Source of the DNA: Gadus chalcogrammus | Lineage: Eukaryota > Chordata > Actinopteri > Gadiformes > Gadidae | Length of the DNA: 64,000 nucleotides | Reading direction: 5' to 3' | NCBI RefSeq assembly: GCF_026213295.1 | Contig: NC_079426.1 | Location: 21,157,139-21,221,138, forward strand | Shown here: in pieces, positions 32,888-43,971 of the stretch | Position numbering within the stretch: the first letter of the stretch is position 1 | Layout of the letters: each line of letters begins with the position of its first letter | The notes under the pieces: model-generated | The model's database searches: none | What the model was told of the DNA's origin: nothing | The model's input: the letters and a program-made list of their open reading frames with translations, nothing else | Made by a program: the position numbers and the translations under genes

Positions 32888-33344
32888 TGTGGCAACCCGT
32901 CCCCAACCCCTCGGGCTGGAGGGCCCAGGGGAGAGGTGGTGGAGGGCGTGTACCGGCTGCATCCGACAGATGGAGCCAGAGGCCGGCACTCCCGACACAC
33001 TAATCAGGGGGATGGGAAACACCTGGGGCGGGGAGTGAGACAGGTTGTTAACCTGCGCTTTCCCGGATCCCCAAGGCGAGTTGGTGCGAGACGCTGGGAG
33101 TGTAACCAGACCCACGGACGAGCGAAGGGAGGAGAACCGCGCCGTACCCGGACCGAGCAGACCCGACAGAGAAAGCTCAATCCTTGGTTTACTGTCTCCT
33201 AGCTCAAGGAGCTAGTGTATTATTTTCATTGCCCTCCGGGGAGAACGCTATTCGAATGAATAAATGCCCTCCGGGCTTTGAACCCACCGCGAAGTGTGGT
33301 GATTCCTTGCCTCACCCAGACATTCTCGGGCCCGGGTTGCCACA
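32888..33344 (+). repeat. LTR of a second gypsy-like family
   Basis: 457 bp bounded by a perfect 12-bp inverted repeat, TGTGGCAACCCG and CGGGTTGCCACA, with canonical TG...CA ends. It contains an AATAAA at about 33,259. Followed directly by a primer-binding-type leader and a gag start, so this is a 5' LTR of a truncated element, not a solo LTR. Confidence 0.75.
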
Positions 33345-33362
33345 TATGGTGGAGAATGCAGG
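33345..33362 (+). other. Primer-binding-site position of the gypsy-like leader
   Basis: TATGGTGGAGAATGCAGG follows the LTR end. The tGGTGGAGAATGC form recurs after LTRs of fish gypsy elements; the matching tRNA was not determined. Confidence 0.5.
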
Positions 33363-33409
33363 CACTTTGACCTCGCTACGGATTACAAGGAATCACCAGC
33401 CCAACCCCG

Positions 33410-33496
33410 ATGCAGAACCGGAAGCCGGAAGCCGCCGCCGCCGTGGCCGCATCTCATGTCTATATTTTCCAATGCAGTAAAAGTCACAATGAATAA
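33410..33496 (+). pseudogene. Gag N-terminal fragment after the LTR
   Basis: An ATG opens MQNRKPEAAAAVAA, an Ala-rich gag start, then loses identity and stops after 28 residues. The rest of the element is absent. Confidence 0.4.
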
Positions 33497-33499
33497 CGG

Positions 33500-34470
33500 C
33501 CCTACTTTCCCCTTCATTTCTGTTTTCACATTCTCTGTCCAAGGATTAAATAAACTCACACTTTCCTAGCATTTTGTTTCCCTTTTCCCCTGAAGTCTGG
33601 TGAGCAACAGTCGTTTCTCGCCGTATGAGTCAGAGAACCACATGCCCACAAGGTCTTCTGCGTTCATTTGCAATTAAAATTTGCAATGCAATGAAAGACC
33701 ACAGATATGTCAGACATTATTTGGTTCAAAATCCTCTTTCTCTTGTGTATGTGTGTGTGTGTGTTTAACACTGCAGAACATTAGCAGATGATTCAGTAAA
33801 CACATCTCTGGTCTGCTGTTCCTTCATTATTTTTAAATGTCACTTTATTCCGAGATTCTGTGTGTGACCCCTGTCCAATTGCAAATGCCATAACGTAAAT
33901 ACAAATATGCCAATACAGTAGCAGTGTCTCATCCCTATTCATTCTTTAGCCTCATACAAAAATCGTCATATTTCAATATCCGCCTGCATTTAGCTTTTTT
34001 AAAGCTCCACCAACAAACGTTCTTTAATACTACGCTTGTTCACTAGATGGCAGACTAGGATGTAGACTTCATCTACATCCGACTCTCACATTCGTGCCAA
34101 ACGTCCACTATACCAAAGACGAAGCGTACTTATATTCACTTATATTGACTTTGTTAACAAGCATATCACGTGTTTCAGTACATTTCTTCATTTGAAGTTT
34201 GTGATATTGTTTAGGCCCTTAATCGACTCCTTCTGGAAATATGACCAACAACAATTGAAAACATAACATCTATATTGAAGATAAAATAACTATATATTAA
34301 ACATGGCAATGATCAGGTGTGATGTTACAAATATGCAATAGTAAATGTACTGTAATTGTGCTGTCTTTGCCAAGAAGAAGGAATCTTGGCTATGCAGCAA
34401 ACTCATGAAGTATATGATCCTCCAGTGAAGTAAGTTGGTCCCATCATAGGAGATTAACATCAAAAATGTC
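33500..34470. other. No gene recognised
   Basis: AT-rich sequence with a short TG run near 33,749 and no repeat structure or credible frame. It may be unique host sequence. Confidence 0.5.
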
Positions 34471-34476
34471 AGGTAA

Positions 34477-34745
34477 CCCTTCCTTTTACAGTCCCCTAAT
34501 TACTAGGTATTTACCCGGTACATACATGGTAAATCGTAGTGTATTACTGGGTAATTACCACTGGTAATAAGAAGGTAAATACAGAGGTAGTTACCCGGTA
34601 AATACATGGTAAATCATAGTGTATTACTGGGTAATTACCACTCGTAATAAGAAGGTAAATACAGAGGAATTATCCGGTAAATTATAGTGTATTACTGTGT
34701 AATTACAACTGGTAATAAGAAGGTAAATACAGAGGAATTACAGCT
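34477..34745 (+). repeat. Tandem repeat, about 75-95-bp unit, three copies
   Basis: Units share cccggtaaatacatggtaaat, gtgtattactgggtaattac and ggtaataagaaggtaaatac. The block starts at cccttccttttacagt, whose inverted form (actgtaaaaggaag) recurs in every monomer of the satellite to the right, linking the two arrays. Confidence 0.75.
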
Positions 34746-35096
34746 GATGTACCAAGTAAAACCTCCACTATTACCCATCAACTCAACTAAGTAGCGTGTA
34801 GTTGTAACTGTTTTAGGTTGGTAATAACTCCGATATTGTGTACTTTCCTAGGAAATTAGGCAACCAATTCTTAGAAACACCTATTATCCAAGGTTTATGT
34901 TGGGTAACAGCCCAAATTTAATGATGTATCTAGAAATTAGCATAGTACTTTCCAATGAAATACTTTTTCTTAGTTATTATTCATAGCTACACCCATTTAG
35001 AAAGGGTTTATTCAGTTTACCACTATGGAATTACTTACCTGGTAACAACCTCTGCAGGAAGTTTTTCCTCTAGTGTCATGGTACATCTTCTTAAAT

Positions 35097-36400
35097 ACTG
35101 GGTACAAAGCCGTTTGTTTCCATGGTATTACCAGGTTCTTACCATATCATTTATAATAGATACATTCCATTGTCCATGCAGTCAACACAAACTTGTACCA
35201 TGTACGTTCTGCGACGTTACCAAGTAAAACACGACAATTTACCCAGTAAGTAAGCTGAAACTGTACTGTAAAGGAAGCCTCGTTTGTTTCCATGGTATTA
35301 CCAGGTTCTTACCATATAATTGTAATACATTATTCCCTTTTCCATGCAGTCAACACAAACTTGTACCATGTACGTTCTGCGACGTTACCAAGTAAAACAG
35401 GACAATTTACCCAGTAATTAAGCTGAAACTGTACTGTAAAAGGAAGCCTTGTTTGTTTCCATGGTATTACCAGGTTCTTACCATATAATTTGTAATACAT
35501 TATTCCCTTTTCCATGCAGTCAACACAAACTTGTACCATGTACGTTCTGCGACGTTACCAAGTAAAACACGACAATATACCCAGTAAGTAAGCTGAAACT
35601 GTACTGTAAAAGGAAGCCTCGTTTGTTTTCCATGGTATTACCAGGTTCTTACCATATATTTTGTAATACATTATTCCCTTTTCCATGCAGTCAACACAAA
35701 CTTGTACCATGTACGTTCTGCGACGTTACCAAGTAAAACATGACAATTTACCCAGTAATTAAGACTGAAACTGTACTGTAAAATGAAGCCTTGTTTGTTT
35801 CCATGGTATTACCAGGTTCTTACCATATAATTTGTAATACATTATTCCCTTTTCCATGCAGTCAACACAAACTTGTACCATGTACGTTCTGCGACGTTAC
35901 CAAGGTAAAACACGACAATTTACCCAGTAATTAAGCTGAAACTGTACTGTAAAAGGAAGCCTTGTTTGTTTCCATGGTATTACCAGGTTCTTACCATATA
36001 ATTTGTAATACATTATTCCCTTTTCCATGCAGTCAACACAAACTTGTACCATGTACGTTCTGCGACGTTACCAAGTAAAACACGACAATTTACCCAGTAG
36101 TAAGCTGAAACTGTACTGTAAAAGGAAGCCTCGTTTGTTTCCATGGTATTACCAGGTTCTTACCATATAATTTGTAATACATTATTCCCTTTTCCATGCA
36201 GTCAACACAAACTTGTACCATGTACGTTCTGCGACGTTACCAAGTAAAACACGACAATTTACCCAGTAATTAAGCTGAAACTGTACTGTAAAAGGAAGCC
36301 TCGTTTGTTTCCATGGTATTACCAGGCTCTTACCATACAAGTTGTAACTGGTTATTCCCTTTTCCATGCAATCAACACAAACCATATATGTTCTGCAACA
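35097..36400 (+). repeat. Satellite array, ~170-bp monomer, about 8 copies
   Basis: Each monomer contains gtttgtttccatggtattac, tgcagtcaacacaaacttgt and gtaccatgtacgttctgcga. Copies begin near 35113, 35282, 35450, 35621, 35798, 35966, 36133 and 36303 and are very similar, indicating recent homogenisation. The last copy is the most diverged and runs into the large inverted repeat. Confidence 0.9.
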
Positions 36401-36658
36401 TCGTTCACCAGTAGTTAAGCACTTTAATTGTTGTTATAAAACCCCAAACCACTGTTGATGAAAGACATATTAAAATTAACAAAATCAAAGGCTTATCTTT
36501 CAAACAATGCATATCTCACAACAGGCACTGAACACTGAAGAAATCGGACAAACAAAAGAGCCGTCCACATCAACTCAATTTAAATGTTACTGATGGTGTT
36601 TTCATAAAACACATGGTAGTGTTATGGCAAGTGACCACAAGGAAGACTGCTTCAACCT

Positions 36659-36855
36659 CTACAATTTGAATAAGTGGTGAATGCCATGCAGCAATCTGCC
36701 TATGGGAGCATCTTCGTGGTCATTCGCAAACCAATGAGTCCACTCGATGAATGAGAGATGACTCTTTAGTGTCTTCTCTGTGAGGTATCCCTGCAGTCTC
36801 CACATCTGGGATTTGAAGGCTGAACAAGACCTGACCAGGTACCTCCAAATCTCCC
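36659..36855 (-). CDS. Terminal-exon-like frame, left arm copy
   Basis: On the minus strand an acceptor (tcttgtcttctgattcttgaag) precedes 197 open bases ending in TAG, encoding 64 residues. The peptide is Trp-rich (EIWRYLV..., MWRLQGYLTEKTLKSHL) and ends LLHGIHHLFKL. The same exon, same length and frame, is in the right arm. I do not recognise it; it may be the last exon of a transposase or of a captured host gene. Confidence 0.35.
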
Positions 36856-38311
36856 CTTCAAGAATCAGAAGACAAGAAAATAAACATTAGGACTGTCAAT
36901 TAATGAACATTTCTAGAACATGTAGAAGTCAAGGATTATTTTGTTTATCAGTTAAGAAAGGATGCTGGTCCTCTGGCCATTGTGTTTGGTCATATTGAAA
37001 AGAGAAAAAGGCATAGCCATAAATACAGTTAATAGGACGGGAGGGGACAGGCAGTTAGCTCCGGTTAGCCCTTTAGCATCGAGCTAGCGGAGCTTCTGTC
37101 ATTCAACTCGGACATGTTGTTTAAAACCTATAGCACCCAATTTATTAAAATATCCGGATTTAATCGGGCTCTCTCCCATAAGTACAGTTAATAGGACGGG
37201 AAGAGACAGGCTCTGTTAGCCCCGGTTAGCGCGATGCTAAAGAGCAGCTCTACCGGAGCATGCCACCTCAACAGGTGCAAGTTAGCCTCCAGTTTGATAT
37301 TCGCCGGATACTCGGTTTACCACCCAATCGGATTCATCAACATAAGTGCAATACATTACGGGCTTAGTATGTTGAGGAAGGTTTAGGACACCGTATCGCG
37401 AAAAATCACAAACACATGTTGTCGCCATCGATGTCTGTGCAACTACGTCATTTACGTTCTCTGGCTGCTACCTGTTTTAGGGACCGTCAACAAGTTACAC
37501 TCACCGACTGGTGGCAGAGACGTTACCATGGAATTGTTTCTGGAAATAAATCATATAAAATAACATAAAAATCACAAAAAAATACATTTTTGTCAAATTA
37601 TTGTAGTAGTAGTTGCCAATGGTGGGCTGCTACTTACTGCAGGTAACTTTGCTAATATATTGCATTATTGTTAAACGGGATGCAATTAATAATTTCAAAT
37701 ATAGTTTGGTCGATTTTTGTCGAATATTAAACTATTAACTGCATTATGATTAACTATATTGCAATATATTTGTGTGATTCATTTCCTGAAACAATTCCAT
37801 GGTAACGTCTCTGCCAACAGTCGGTGAGTGTAATTTGTTGACGGTCCCTAAAACAGGTAGCAGCCAGAACGTAAATGACGTTGTTGCACAGACATTGATG
37901 GCGACAACATGTGTTTGTGATTTTTCGCGATACGGTGTCCTAAACCGTCCTCAACATACTAAGCCCGTAATGTATTGCACTTATGTTGATGAATCCGATT
38001 GGGTGGTAAACCGAGTATCCGGCGAATATCAAACTGGAGGCTAACTTGCACCTGTTGAGGTGGCATGCTCCGGTAGAGCTGCTCTTTAGCATTGCGCTAA
38101 CCGGGGCTAACAGAGCCTGTCTCTTCCCGTCCTATTAACTGTATTTATGGCTATGCCTTTTTCTCTTTTCAATATGACCAAACACAATGGCCAGAGGACC
38201 AGCATCCTTTCTTAACTGATAAACAAAATAATCTTTGAGTTCTACATGTTCTAGAAATGTTCATTAATTGACAGTCCTAATGTTTATTTTCTTGTCTTCT
38301 GATTCTTGAAG

Positions 38312-38508
38312 GGGTGATTTGGAGGTACCTGATCAGGTCTTGGTCAGCCTTCAAATCCCAGATGTGGAGACTGCAGGGATACCTCACAGAGAAGACACTA
38401 AAGAGTCATCTCTCATTCATCGAGTGGACTCATTGGTTTGCGAATGACCACAAAGATGCTCCCATAGGCAGACTGCTGCATGGCATTCACCACTTATTCA
38501 AATTGTAG
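38312..38508 (+). CDS. Terminal-exon-like frame, right arm copy
   Basis: The counterpart of 36659-36855: the same acceptor tract, 197 bases, the same stop. The peptides differ at only about four residues (Val/Glu, Ile/Val, Trp/Cys, Lys/Glu). Both copies remaining open and equal in length argues either for gene conversion between arms or for a coding role. Confidence 0.35.
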
Positions 38509-38959
38509 AGGTTGAAGCAGTCTTCCTTGTGGTCACTTGCCATAACACTGTCATGTGTTTTATGAAAACACCATCAGTAACATCTAAATTGAGTTGATGT
38601 GGACGGCTCTTTTTTTTGGCCTATTTCTTCAGTGTTCAGTGCCTGTTTGTGAGATATGCATTTGTTTGAAAGATAAGCCCTTGATTTTGTTTAATTTTAA
38701 TATGTCTTTCATCAACAGTGGTTTGGGGTTTTATAATAACATGTACGGTTCGTTGGATACAACAAATTCCTCATAATCGTCTTCAAAAGCAGATGCATCG
38801 CTAACTCCTCCAAACGTGGCCATATCTTGTTAATTTAATACGCTTGTAGAATTCCTTCGTTCACTGTACTCTGCGTTTGTAGCAATGACAGCGGCAGGTA
38901 ACCTAGGTATCAGTCCGCCGCTGCCGTAGCCTACGTACAGGAATATAAACACTGCTGCT

Positions 38960-39272
38960 GAGACCCCGCAATTCCCTCAAAATGCAATGCAATGCAAGGT
39001 TGGTTTTATTTCTAACATTATTCTATAAACAGACATTTAGATTTATAGTCTGTCGTTATAATTGATTTACCTCGGGTGTACTGTGGAGTGGGTAAGACTG
39101 TTTTTAATAGCAGGCTAGCATTGCCCGTTGACGTGCGCTAGCCTAGCACGAGCGAACTCTGCAACTAGAAGGACTGAATGAAATGTGTTGAAAACTGTCT
39201 CCAGTGATATAGAATACCAATGCTCACTTCGGAATCAGGCCCTACGTCCAAAATTCCGAACTACCCCTTTAA
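38960..39272 (-). mobile_element. End of a TTAA-type nonautonomous element
   Basis: On the minus strand the sequence after TTAA (39269-39272) starts AGGGGTAGTTCGGAATTTTG, a common end of TTAA-flanked MITEs in fish. The opposite end was not located. Confidence 0.4.
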
Positions 39273-39320
39273 GGGGCATTGTCCTGCCCCGACGCGCAGT
39301 GGAGGGCTGGCGACCCCCTT
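39271..39320 (+). repeat. 50-bp GC-rich core unit, copy 2
   Basis: Inverted relative to copy 1 at 12546-12595 with 45 of 50 identical positions, including the central gacgcgcag. Here it abuts the end of a TTAA element and not the palindrome arms seen in copy 1. Confidence 0.75.
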
Positions 39321-39429
39321 CAATGCATTGAATTGAAGCATGAATTTTATTGTTGGTCCGACGTAAATATCACAATTAGGTGAACAAGAGGATCCAAGTT
39401 GTCATAACTCTTATGTCAACTTGTATATC

Positions 39430-39981
39430 AAATGCCGCTTTTCCACCTCACATGTAGCTCGACTCGACTTGACTCGACACGACTCGACACGGTAGCAGCA
39501 CGGGTCGTTTTCCACCGCAAATAGTACCTCCTGGACGTGGGCGGGGTCGGCTGCGCGAAAGGGCCGTGACGTATTTTTGTACGCGATGCAAACAACACCT
39601 ACGCAACCCACACATGGACAGAACCCACATAACAACAATGGAGGACATCGATAACATTACTATTATTAGCTGGCATGTTGAAGAAGTTGATGAAGTGGAA
39701 TATGTTGGCTGCGGCGCTGCTATGGCTGTTACCAGCATGGTTGCCATGTCGCTCTCGTGACTTCGTCACACTCTCTGGCCAATCAGTGGCCGGCCGTCTG
39801 CCGACGTCACCTTTTAGCATCGGCTCAGCCGCTTGGAACCTAGAGCGAGGCGGTACTAGAAAAAGCAGCCACTTCAGGTACCAGATACCATGTTTTCGCG
39901 GTGGAAACGCAAAAAATGCGAGCTGAGTCGAGTCGAGTCGAGTCGTGTCGAGCTGGTACCATGCAGTGGAAAAGCGGCATT
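39430..39981. mobile_element. MITE with AATGCCGCTTTTCCAC terminal repeats
   Basis: The left end aatgccgcttttccac and right end gtggaaaagcggcatt are perfect inverses. Both subterminal regions are made of tandem CGACT/GAGTC pentamers (tcgactcgacttgactcgac). No transposase is present. The element sits directly before the BEL/Pao remnant and may have removed its 5' LTR. Confidence 0.75.
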
Positions 39982-40035
39982 AGTCAACTCAAAAATGTGG
40001 TTGCATCAGGTTGCCTTGATAATTTGCGTTTTCTC

Positions 40036-40700
40036 AACTTTATTTTTTTTACAGTGTAGCTATTCCTCTGACATTCCCCCTGTAATACCACATGTTAGCT
40101 CACAACAGTCAACTGTGACACAAAGGCCAATTCCCTCTTCAACTGGATTGTCACAGGGGAATCACATCATCCACGTTTTGGAGAGTCAAAGTGAACTGAC
40201 AAGGATGCTCATGAAACAACAACTTCTGACTACCTTACCCCAACCAAACATTAAACTCTTCGACGGAAACGTTCTGGAATACAAATCGTTCATCCATTCA
40301 ATTGAACAGAACATTGAAAGGAAAACAGACAACAATGCAGACAGGTTACAGTTCCTTATTCAATATACTAAGGGCCTAGCACAACTAATCTTCAAGAGCT
40401 GTGAATATATGTCACCAGATGCTATCTGAAAGCAAAGCAATTACTAAAAGATAACTCTGGAAACGAATATAAGATCTCTTGTTCAGACTTGGAAAAGGTT
40501 TTATCATGGTCTCAAATGAAATCTGATGATTCTAAAATGCTACAGGATTATGCCATGTTTCTCAGGAGCTGCTGCAACGCCATGGAGGAAATGGAATACA
40601 TGCAGGAGCTGGACACCGTATCCAGCATGAGAAGCATTGTCCTCAAGCAGCCATTCAAGCTCAGGGAGAAATGGCGTAACTCATTGCGTAGCTCATAAGA
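40036..40700 (+). pseudogene. BEL/Pao gag
   Basis: The frame has LPQPNIKLFDGNVLEYKSFI and DRLQFLIQYTKGLAQLI, the hallmark of Pao Gag. A one-base shift after SCEYMSPDA leads to a second frame with SDLEKVLSWSQMKSDD and LQDYAMFLRSCCNAMEEM. The N-terminus is absent. Confidence 0.75.
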
Positions 40701-41014
40701 CATATGAGCTACGAGAACATCACGGACGAAGGGTAACATTTTTTGATCTTGTCTCCTTTGTTAAAAAGCAAGCCCGTATAGCAGCTGATCTAATTTTTGG
40801 TAACTTACAGGATCAGTCGGCTAGTAGAGTTAGGGCTAAATCCCCTATTAAGTCTCAAAGTCATCTGGCAGTAGCTACGCCACTAGTATTGCTCTTGCCC
40901 AAAAAGAGACAAAGCCTGAACCCTCTTGCCCCTTCTGTAGCTCAGAGCACTCAAAGCTAAAGAAGCAGAAAAACCCTCTGGTGTTATATGCAGTGCATCA
41001 GCAGAGTTATGTGG

Positions 41015-41540
41015 TCATATAGGGGCCGGAGACCAAGAGTGTGCACTTTTAATTGTCCCAGTTAGAGTTAGGGCAGCAAAGGGCAGCCAAGTCTTGCAGG
41101 TGTATGCTCTCCTGGACCCAGGTTCTTCTGCCACATTCTGCTCGCACAATGAATGAGGAAAAATCTGTTCCCACTCATGTTGTTTCAGGAATTGAAGTGT
41201 CAGCATTGGACAGCAATAACTTCTCACGTCTTCCTGACACTTTCACTCAAAAGGAAATGCCAGTAACGACTACCAACAACCCCAGGCAGCATGAATTAGT
41301 GCAATGGGCGTATTTAAGTAAAGTCAAAATCCCCTCCATTAGTTCAAAGGTAGAGCTGTTAATTGGAACTAATGCTCCAAACCTGATAGAACCATGGGAG
41401 GTTGTTAATAGCCAAAGTGGGGGCCCCTATGCAGTTAGAACACACCTGGGGTGGGTGGTAAATGGGCCACTTAGAAATGGAACTGGCAATGTAAGGAGTG
41501 ATACTGTTAATTGGATTTCAGTGGCAAGGCTGGAATAGCT
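41015..41540 (+). pseudogene. BEL/Pao aspartic protease region
   Basis: A frame giving VYALLDPGSSATFC (active-site D-x-G-S) is followed, with a shift near 41,150, by VSALDSNNFSRLPDTF and VELLIGTNAPNLIEPWEV. It ends GGPYAVRTHLGWVVNGPL, all typical of the DUF1758/A17 segment of Pao Pol. Confidence 0.75.
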
Positions 41541-41619
41541 TCTGATCTCCCAGTACAATCAGGATTTTAATGAAGCTGCATCTGAGGAGAAAACTGAAAT
41601 TACCATTGAGGAAAAAGAT

Positions 41620-42500
41620 TTTTGAAAATGGCCAACAAGGTAGATCTGAATGATGGACATTCCAATCTGAATTTGCCCTTCAGAAAAGCGGATGTCTGTA
41701 TGCCAGACAATCGCCAAATTGCAGAACAGTGCCAACAGAGCCTAAAAAGGAAAATTCACAAGGAGGGGCAATGTAAACGGGAATATGTTGCATTTCTTAG
41801 TGACATCTTTGAGAGTAGTTATGCAGACGATGTCCCACAGGAAGAACTTGGACAGTCAACAGGAAAAGTATGGTACTTGCCCCATCATGGGGTGTTCCAC
41901 CCTAAAAAGAAAAAAGCTTAGAGTTGTCTTTGATTGTGCAGCCTCTTGCCAGGGTGTATCCCCCAACACTGAACTGCTGCAGGGACCTGACCTGACAAAT
42001 TGCCTCATTCGAGTCATCCTGAGATTTCGCAAAGAGCCTGTTGGAATCATGTCTGACATCAAGTCAATGTTCCATCAGGTTAGAGTAGCCAAGTCTGATG
42101 TTGATTACTTGCGATTCCTGTGGTGGCCACAAGGGTGACACGAGTCAAGCGCCCAAGCCATACTGTATGCTTGTACACATCTTCGGTGCTGTTTTTTCCC
42201 CAAGCATTGCAAGCTTTGCATTAAGAAAAACTTCTACTTACAATGAGAACTGTAAATAGCTGAAACAGTCCAGCACAACTTTTTTGTCGATGACTGTGCC
42301 AAGTTTGTGGCCGAGGAATCTGATGCCATCCAGCTGGTAAAAGATCTCACTGCACTATGCATCAGAGGTGGATTTCAGCTCACTCAGTGGGTTAGGGTTA
42401 GGGTTAGATTCTGACAAATTCCAATTTAACATAAAATTAAGCCAAAAGCCACACAGCCGCAGATGCATACTCTCTGTTGTTAGTTTCATCTTTGACCCAC
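41620..42500 (+). pseudogene. BEL/Pao reverse transcriptase, internal deletion
   Basis: Motifs in order: WYLPHHGVFHP, then after a shift LRVVFDCAASCQGVSPN, GIMSDIKSMFHQVRV with the palm Asp, YLRFLWWPQG, and FFVDDC as the catalytic box. About 50 residues normally lying between GGFQLTQWV and the DKFQF segment are missing. The gap contains three telomere-like hexamers at 42389-42407. Confidence 0.75.
42389..42407 (+). repeat. Short interstitial telomere-like repeat
   Basis: GGGTTA three times plus a G, exactly at the deletion junction in the BEL/Pao reverse transcriptase. Confidence 0.8.
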
Positions 42501-43170
42501 TAGGCTTTCTTGCCCCTCTCACTCCCAGCCAAGCAGTTGCTAAAGGAGCTCTCCCAGCGAGGCTACGGATGGGATGAGCCTTTGCCCCAGCCAGTATCTG
42601 AAAGGTGTATGGAATGGACCAACAGCCTGGAGAGGATCAAAGGCTTCAGTGTTCTCCACTGTCTGAAACCAAAGGGCTATGGAGTGACAAGCTGTGCCGA
42701 GCTGCATCACTTTGCTCATGCCAGTGAGAGTTGCTATGGATCGGTAAACTACATCAGACAGTTGAACAAGCAGGATGTCCTTCATGTCAATTTTCTCTTT
42801 GGAAAGTCCAGAGTCCTTCCCCTTAAGAACATCACAGTGCCACGACTGGAGCTGGCAGCTGCAGCATTACTTGTGAAGATAGACCGAATGGTGAGAAGAG
42901 AGCTACACCTTGACCTAGAGCCTCCATTTTTCTGGACTGATAGCCAAACTAGTGCTAAAATACATTGCAAATGACAATGCTAGGCACAAGCCCTATGTAG
43001 CCAATAGGGTTTCACTGATTAGGGACAATAGAGACCTGTCTCAATGGAGACATGTACGCAGCAAGGACAATCCTGCTGATGATTCACGGAGAGGATTGAA
43101 TGCATGAAAATTCATGGAACACTAAGGAAAGTTGGCAGGTGGAGGAAGCATTGGGTTCAGTGTCCCACGA
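42425..43170 (+). pseudogene. BEL/Pao RT end and RNase H
   Basis: SVVSFIFDPLGFLAPLT is followed, after shifts, by GYGWDEPLP and then FLFGKSRVLPLKNITVPRLE. LELAAAALLVKIDRMVRREL comes next, with FFWTDSQT (RNase H active-site Asp) at the end. A further frame near 43,060 reads RKDNPADDSRRGL-like sequence. Confidence 0.7.
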
Positions 43171-43529
43171 CGATCCAGAGATCAGGATAAAGGCTACTGT
43201 TTTGGCAGCAGTATTGAACACTGGAACACCCACAGACCAGCTTATTTATTTATTTTCGGACCTGATGACACTACTTTAAGCAGTGGCATGGTACCTCAGA
43301 CTTAGAAAGATTTTTATGCTGATTTAGAAAGAAGGAAAGGAGCAGCCTTCACGTCAAATCCGCACCGGCTCAAACAGGCTTATGTGAAGTAGGCTTGGCC
43401 TATGTGACGTCTTTGCTGTGGCTTCCGCGTCTGTCTTAATGATGCTGCCTTCTGTGGCTGGGGTAGATATTACAGCTTGTATGTTTGATCCTGCTCCCTT
43501 GTGGCTGTGTGTAGTAATTACAGCTTATG

Positions 43530-43971
43530 TGCTTAATTTACGTAACACCATCGACGATGAAGGCCTTCAAACGCTGCTCTGTGAGGTGGAGGCAATCCTG
43601 AACAACCGTCCTCTCTCCATAGTGTCCTCAGACCCACATGGCCTTGAGCCACTGACTCCAAATCACATCCTCCTGTTGAAAGGCAAGCCAATCCTACCCC
43701 TGGAACCTTCCTGAAGTCCGACCTCTATGCCAGGCGCAGCTGGAAACAGGTACAGTACATGGCTGATCTGTCCTGGCACAGGTGGACTCAAGAATATCTC
43801 CTACTGCTGCAGGAGAGACAGAAATGGACTGCAGTAAAGAAGAATCTGAATGTTAGAGACATTGTCCTGGTCGTTGACCCCAACGCTCCTCGAGGGTCCT
43901 GGCCATTAGGAAGAGTGCTGGAGACCAAACCTGATGCAAGGGGTCTGGTGCGGTCAGTGAAGCTCTTGTGA
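43530..43971 (+). pseudogene. BEL/Pao integrase tail
   Basis: [20 protein letters not shown] and [17 protein letters not shown] mark the end of the integrase. After a shift, RRSWKQVQYMADLSWHRWTQEYL... and WPLGRVLETKPDARGLVRSV give the DUF5641-like terminus, stopping at 43971. The DDE core is almost entirely absent upstream. Confidence 0.75.

Larger units (their letters stand above)
36429..38741. mobile_element. 2.3-kb near-palindrome (foldback-type element)
   Basis: The left arm (36429 to about 37,558) and right arm (about 37,768 to 38,741) are reverse complements with few differences, around a spacer of about 210 bp. The left arm is longer because it holds an extra segment of about 155 bp (37,040-37,195) bounded by direct copies of acagttaataggacggga. 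Both arms contain the gctaac/gttagc motifs and an exon-like frame. I cannot assign a transposon superfamily. Confidence 0.85.

Noticed and set aside
32888..33344. Solo LTR
   Set aside because: A primer-binding-type leader and a gag start follow directly, so it is the 5' end of a truncated element.
39430..39981. tcgactcgacttgactcgac tandem pentamers as a separate satellite
   Set aside because: They occur symmetrically at both ends of one MITE and are part of its subterminal structure.
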